Of a DNA stretch of 17,343 bases, positions 13,841 through 17,343 are shown piece after piece (within the stretch, counting starts at the first letter, position 1; the number at the start of each line of letters is the position of its first letter). A program made the translations under genes and the position numbers. Under the pieces are notes generated by a model. The model was given only the letters and a program-made list of their open reading frames with translations, ran no database searches and was not told the origin of the DNA. The stretch is from Dehalococcoidia bacterium CG2_30_46_9 (GTDB lineage: Bacteria; Chloroflexota; Dehalococcoidia; GIF9; AB-539-J10), in the NCBI GenBank assembly GCA_001873005.1, contig MNYE01000010.1, positions 1 through 17,343 on the forward strand. Reading direction: 5' to 3'.

Positions 13841-14071
13841 TTAGCCGGTACGAGGTCGAATCCAATCCGAGGAAATCCAGGGTCTTCTCTGTTCAAGACG
13901 CTTGTCTTGGCTCCACGTCAGGCACATTACGCGGCAGATTCCACACCGGTTGCACTTATCAGGGTCAGCATAGACATTTTTTTCTTTCGCGTTGACAGTG
14001 ATAGCGCCCGATGGACATGAAGCCTCGCAAAAGGGTAAAGGACAATATTGAGGGCATATTAGATTCGCCAT
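13841..14071 (-). CDS. Two-cluster 4Fe-4S ferredoxin-like protein
   Basis: 76 residues. The first cluster motif is Cys6-x3-Cys10-x4-Cys15-x3-Cys19-Pro, which departs from the usual CxxCxxCxxxCP. The second is the regular Cys40-x2-Cys43-x2-Cys46-x3-Cys50, but with Leu instead of Pro after the last Cys. A basic, Trp-containing tail (RRPWISSDWIRPRTG) follows. The ATG has GGAGGAG six bases upstream. Its place between the glutamate-synthase-like gene and the NuoE-like gene suggests it carries electrons between the two; it may also stand in for the ferredoxin domain missing from the NuoF-like C-terminus. Both roles are inference. Confidence 0.88.
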   Translation of the reverse strand: MANLICPQYCPLPFCEASCPSGAITVNAKEKNVYADPDKCNRCGICRVMCLTWSQDKRLEQRRPWISSDWIRPRTG

Positions 14072-14086
14072 GTCTCCTCCTTTTTC

Positions 14087-14105
14087 CCCTGAACTTATTT
14101 CAGGG
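14087..14105. repeat. 19-bp palindrome, copy 8 (supplies stop codon)
   Basis: CCCTGAACTTATTTCAGGG. On the minus strand its central TAA (14097-14095) ends the glutamate-synthase-like gene, the same trick as at 10973-10991. It lies between that gene and the ferredoxin. Confidence 0.85.
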
Positions 14106-15669
14106 CTAATATTTTCTCCGCTTCCTCCATATCCGCTTCCATTACATAGGGGATACCAGAAACATCCGTTGCTTCCCGTGTCAGTGCCATCAAGTCCTTT
14201 CTGTCTATGAACCTGAGGGCAAATTTGCGCTCTCCCGCCATAAGTTGCCTCAAGCCAGTAGCTAGTCGGTCATAATAAGTATAGATGCCTATTGCCGCTG
14301 GCGGTATCTTCTTGAAATCCTCGCCATACCTCTCTTTAAGCTCCCTCGCTCCAATGAATGTCCGAAACAGGGCTTCCTGGTATTCTTTGCTACCTTTCCC
14401 ATAAGCCTCTTCCATGAGCTGTCCCTGCGTCTTCCCCACCATAGCGGCGGTAAGGGTTGACCGACCCATGCATACTGCCTTTATATAAGGGGCGCCCAAG
14501 GCTATAGCCTTGAATATGTGGTCCTCTAAAGCAATACCACCAGCAATGGCGCAGCTGGGAATGAATTTACCTTTCTCATCGAGCCTCTTGAGGAACTTAT
14601 ACAGAAGATTCTCAATGTATATGGTTGGGATGCCCCACTCATTCATCATTCGCCATGGACTCATCCCCGTCCCCCCACCAGCACCATCCACGGTGAGCAG
14701 GTCTATTTTAGCCTCTGAGGAGAATTTAACTGCCCGGGCCAGGTCTGATGCCTTGTAGGCTCCGGTTTTGAGGGTAACATACTTCGCTCCTATTTTCCTT
14801 ATTCTTTCCACTTCTTTTAAGAACGATTCCTCATCCACCATTCCTAGGCGAGAATGTCGCTCAAACTCAGTTATACCACCCAGCTTGTGTGCCTCTTGCA
14901 CATAGGGATTTTCCGGATCAGGGTGAACAATGTACCCCCGCCTCTTGAGCTGTAGTGCCCGCTCGAGAGTCGGTAGCTTAACCTCACCACCGATATCTTT
15001 GGCACCTTGACCCCACTTTATCTCAATACCCTCAACCCCAAGCTTTTCTACGGCATACTCTGGGACGCCAAGGCGGATATCTTCTACATTTGCCTGCACT
15101 AGCAGCGTTCCATAGCCTGCATACCAGTCTTTGTACAACTTGACCCTTCTTTCCAGCTCCGGTGACCTCATAACCCTCCCATCCCTGAATTCCGCAGCCG
15201 GATCCATACCACAGACATTCTCGCCACAAACAAGGACGGCACCGCAAATGCCAACCGCAATAGCTGCACCTTCCCAGTTTACCCTGGCTATCTCCGTTGA
15301 ACCCAGAGCCCCGGTAAAGAAGGGGACCTTCATTTTGATTTTTCCGCCTTCAGCACCAATTTCGGTTGAAAGGTCAACAGCTGAAAAAACGGCTTTATCT
15401 GAGTCCGCCTCAATGCCAACTGCCCCCACGCAGCTTCCTTGAATATTGAAGTGAGAAAAATCGACGGGGTAATCTTTCTCCGACCCGGCAGTAATCTTCC
15501 CAAAAGGTTGCGGATAGATGACTTCTCTTCCTCTAAGAGCCGACCTTCCCACTTCGCAATAGCCGGGACAACCATCTCCACAGGTCACACATAATCCCGA
15601 GGTAGGTGAGGGCGCCACTCTGGTTGTAGTTAGTGTTGCTGGACTAGCGTTTGGTTTGCTTAATGACAT
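14095..15669 (-). CDS. Stand-alone FMN-type glutamate-synthase-like protein
   Basis: A 524-aa protein of the FMN-binding glutamate synthase (GltB central domain) family, which in GltB makes glutamate from 2-oxoglutarate and ammonia. Core signatures are KWGQGAKDIGGEVKLP (218-233), VDGAGGGTGMSP (327-338) and AGGIALEDHIFKAIALGA (376-393). There is no N-terminal glutaminase domain and no 3Fe-4S motif of the usual CHLNTCP kind. Instead residues 27-38 hold Cys27-x2-Cys30-x3-Cys34-x3-Cys38, a possible Fe-S site. No gltD is seen nearby. The ATG has AAGGAGG upstream, adjoining the hisF stop. The neighbouring ferredoxin and diaphorase genes are its likely electron supply. The true reaction is not proven; another FMN enzyme of the same fold is possible. 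Confidence 0.85.
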   Translation of the reverse strand: MSLSKPNASPATLTTTRVAPSPTSGLCVTCGDGCPGYCEVGRSALRGREVIYPQPFGKITAGSEKDYPVDFSHFNIQGSCVGAVGIEADSDKAVFSAVDLSTEIGAEGGKIKMKVPFFTGALGSTEIARVNWEGAAIAVGICGAVLVCGENVCGMDPAAEFRDGRVMRSPELERRVKLYKDWYAGYGTLLVQANVEDIRLGVPEYAVEKLGVEGIEIKWGQGAKDIGGEVKLPTLERALQLKRRGYIVHPDPENPYVQEAHKLGGITEFERHSRLGMVDEESFLKEVERIRKIGAKYVTLKTGAYKASDLARAVKFSSEAKIDLLTVDGAGGGTGMSPWRMMNEWGIPTIYIENLLYKFLKRLDEKGKFIPSCAIAGGIALEDHIFKAIALGAPYIKAVCMGRSTLTAAMVGKTQGQLMEEAYGKGSKEYQEALFRTFIGARELKERYGEDFKKIPPAAIGIYTYYDRLATGLRQLMAGERKFALRFIDRKDLMALTREATDVSGIPYVMEADMEEAEKILALK

Positions 15670-15682
15670 CGTTTAACCTCCT

Positions 15683-16453
15683 TTATATTCTTACCGGTAT
15701 TCCCCTGTCTTTAAGGTATTTTTTGGCTTCAGGTATAGATATCTCTCGAAAGTGGAAGACGGAAGCAGCTAAGACGGCCGCCGCTTTGCCAATGGTTACA
15801 GCTTCATAAAGGTGTTCCAACTTGCCGGCACCTCCCGACGCTGTGACTGGTATCGTCACTGCCTCAGCCACCGCTTTGGTCATCTCTAAATCGTAGCCTT
15901 GCTTGGTGCCGTCAGCATCCTTACTGGTAAGCAGGATTTCTCCAGCACCCAACTCCTCTACCCTCTTGGCCCACCTAACTATATCCATCCCGGTAGATTC
16001 CCTACCACTTTTGACAACCACTTCCAACCGGGGGAGGCCACTATTCGGTGGATTCTTCTTGCCATCAATAGCAATAACGATCTTCTCTTTTCCGAATTCT
16101 TTCACCGCTTGCCTTACCAACTCAGGATTCCTGACAGCAGCGGTGTTTATAGAAACTTTGTCCACACCAAGGTCAAATAATGCTTTCATGTCCTCAATGC
16201 TGCCAATACCACCACCTACGGCAAAGGGAACAGTTACCACTTCACAGACCTTTCTTACCCATTCTAACCTTGTTTTTCTACTCTCCATAGTGGCAAATAT
16301 GTCCAGGAAGACAATCTCATCAGCACCCTCTCTGCAGTAGGCTGCCGCCCCCTCGACCGGATCACGGGCATCCCTCAGGTTAACAAAGTTTACTCCCTTG
16401 ACTACCCTGCCCTCCTTCACATCAAGACAGGGTACGATTTTAACTTCTTTCAT
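15683..16453 (-). CDS. hisF: Imidazole glycerol phosphate synthase cyclase subunit
   Basis: TIM-barrel cyclase that uses ammonia and PRFAR to form imidazole glycerol phosphate and AICAR in histidine synthesis. It has 256 residues, normal length. Catalytic Asp11 (PCLDVKEGRVVKG) and Asp130 (VIAIDGKK) are present, as are the phosphate-binding loops VGGGIGS and SGGAGK. Two well-known segments diverge: DITAS reads DIFAT, and TSxDRDG reads TSKDADG. No hisH or other his gene adjoins. Its start overlaps nrpR by 14 bases and the glutamate-synthase-like gene begins 13 bases after its stop, so it belongs to this operon. A normal histidine role is most likely. Confidence 0.94.
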   Translation of the reverse strand: MKEVKIVPCLDVKEGRVVKGVNFVNLRDARDPVEGAAAYCREGADEIVFLDIFATMESRKTRLEWVRKVCEVVTVPFAVGGGIGSIEDMKALFDLGVDKVSINTAAVRNPELVRQAVKEFGKEKIVIAIDGKKNPPNSGLPRLEVVVKSGRESTGMDIVRWAKRVEELGAGEILLTSKDADGTKQGYDLEMTKAVAEAVTIPVTASGGAGKLEHLYEAVTIGKAAAVLAASVFHFREISIPEAKKYLKDRGIPVRI

Positions 16454-17343
16454 CTCGCAGCTCCCTAAATCTGATTAGTTCTCTATACTCCATGACGGTG
16501 CTCATGGCATGGTTCACTGCTTCTATGCCAGCCTCTTCCGCAGCCGCTACCGGATTCAACCCGCCAAGCAGAATCATCCCAATCTTGTTAAGCTCTACTG
16601 GCACCTCACACACTGCCTCACTGGTATTCCCCATTAAGAACAGGCTCCCAAGTCCGGCCTCTCTGAGTCTAGTTATTACCTCCTCGGCTATTGGACGACA
16701 GATGGCGGGTATCTCCCTGAAGTTAGCCAGAATCCGCCCCTGTCCTCTCTTAGCTGCCTCCTGAACGTCAGTCATCCTAGCCCTAATGAATACCTCGGAA
16801 GGGTCCAGGGAGCAACCAGTGTAGTAGATAAGTTCAACGAAGCGGATGGGTTTGTGATTTTGAATCTGCAGTATGCCACCGAATCGAGAGTCCATAGGAA
16901 CACCCGCCTTTAATAAGGAGCCATTAATCACGATGCTGCAAACAGTGGCAAGTCCCATCTTTCCCTGTGGAACGACCAGTCCCCCCAGTTGCCCTCCTCC
17001 AGAAGCTACTGCTACCAGATCGCTTGCGCATAGTCCTGCTTCAAAAACAGGACTCATTGCGTGGAGCGCTTTGCTGAACCTCTCTTCTGGGAAAAAAGAT
17101 ACGTTGACCGGAATCGAGCCGCAGTGTTTCTCGTAGTCGAAGGTCGTGCGGAACGCAAGCAATTCAATCCTGGAGATAGCAAAGCCGACTTTATCGGCAA
17201 CCAGAGCACACTTTACCTCCTCAATACCCCGTTCAGTGAGAGTACGCCCATAACGGCGCCCTACCAGCTGTGTCAGTCCGCGCTCATCCATGAACTTGAG
17301 GTGATATCTCACGGCTCGTTCGCCCAATTCGACCCCGCGGTCC
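16440..17343 (-). CDS. nrpR: NrpR-type nitrogen regulator (5' end outside window)
   Basis: Partial: the frame is open to the window edge (DRGVELGERAVRYHLKFMDE), so the true start and first part of the winged helix lie beyond 17343. The visible end of the helix-turn-helix resembles SERTVRYHLK of NrpR and is followed by a DUF128/NrpR regulatory domain of about 240 residues (GSLLKAGVPMDSRFGGILQI, EVFIRARMTDV, GMILLGGLNPVAAAEEAG). In methanogens NrpR represses nitrogen genes and is released by 2-oxoglutarate. Here it is the most upstream visible gene of the operon and overlaps hisF by 14 bases. This fits local control of glutamate metabolism, though no operator is visible inside the window. Confidence 0.85.
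   Translation of the reverse strand, partial: DRGVELGERAVRYHLKFMDERGLTQLVGRRYGRTLTERGIEEVKCALVADKVGFAISRIELLAFRTTFDYEKHCGSIPVNVSFFPEERFSKALHAMSPVFEAGLCASDLVAVASGGGQLGGLVVPQGKMGLATVCSIVINGSLLKAGVPMDSRFGGILQIQNHKPIRFVELIYYTGCSLDPSEVFIRARMTDVQEAAKRGQGRILANFREIPAICRPIAEEVITRLREAGLGSLFLMGNTSEAVCEVPVELNKIGMILLGGLNPVAAAEEAGIEAVNHAMSTVMEYRELIRFRELRDERS

Noticed and set aside
7946..14105. The spaced palindromes as a CRISPR array
   Set aside because: Spacing is irregular (hundreds to thousands of bases), copies are within genes and vary in orientation, and no cas genes are present.

Overview
The window looks like a bacterial chromosome segment, most likely from the Chloroflexota (Dehalococcoidia-like). 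That placement is an inference from memory of gene content: a thrS-infC-rpmI-rplT-pheS-pheT block, a threonyl-tRNA synthetase without a TGS domain, an NrpR-type regulator and a diaphorase-like NuoEFG set. It needs a phylogeny to confirm. TAG, TAA and TGA are all used as stop codons.

Region 1 (1-1107) holds decayed mobile DNA: a broken ORF with an in-frame TAG (161-412) and a frameshifted, C-terminally truncated IS110-type transposase (419-981), lying next to a minus-strand tRNA-Lys(TTT).

Region 2 (1128-2205, minus strand) is a heat-shock-like unit. A strong promoter overlapped by a near-perfect CIRCE (HrcA operator) drives three small zinc-finger genes: a B-box-like protein, an FmdB-type zinc ribbon, and a second B-box-like protein interrupted by one TAG where its paralogue has Trp. 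tRNA-Arg(TCT) follows after one base. A second promoter then drives an apparently leaderless 90-aa gene.

Region 3 (2322-3009, plus strand) starts at a consensus promoter and carries two small unrecognised genes. The second reads through a tRNA-Val(GAC) gene.

Region 4 (3052-10983, plus strand) is a translation operon: thrS, infC (probably with a non-canonical AUA or AUU start), rpmI, rplT, pheS and pheT, followed by a sugar-1-phosphate nucleotidyltransferase. All five junctions from infC|rpmI to pheT|nucleotidyltransferase carry 7-bp tandem repeats.

Region 5 (11020 to the window end, minus strand) is a tight operon transcribed leftwards: nrpR (5' end outside the window), hisF, a stand-alone FMN-type glutamate-synthase-like protein, a two-cluster ferredoxin, then NuoE-, NuoF- and NuoG-N-terminal-like subunits. 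I read this as a nitrogen-regulated NAD(P)H-to-ferredoxin-to-flavoprotein module, possibly an unusual glutamate synthase. The biochemistry is inferred.

Three families of short repeats overlay regions 4 and 5: heptanucleotide arrays, a 19-bp palindrome (consensus CCCTGAACTTGATTCAGGG, eight copies between 7946 and 14105) and CCCTC/GAGGG elements. Many copies sit in frame inside essential proteins or supply stop codons and ribosome-binding sites.
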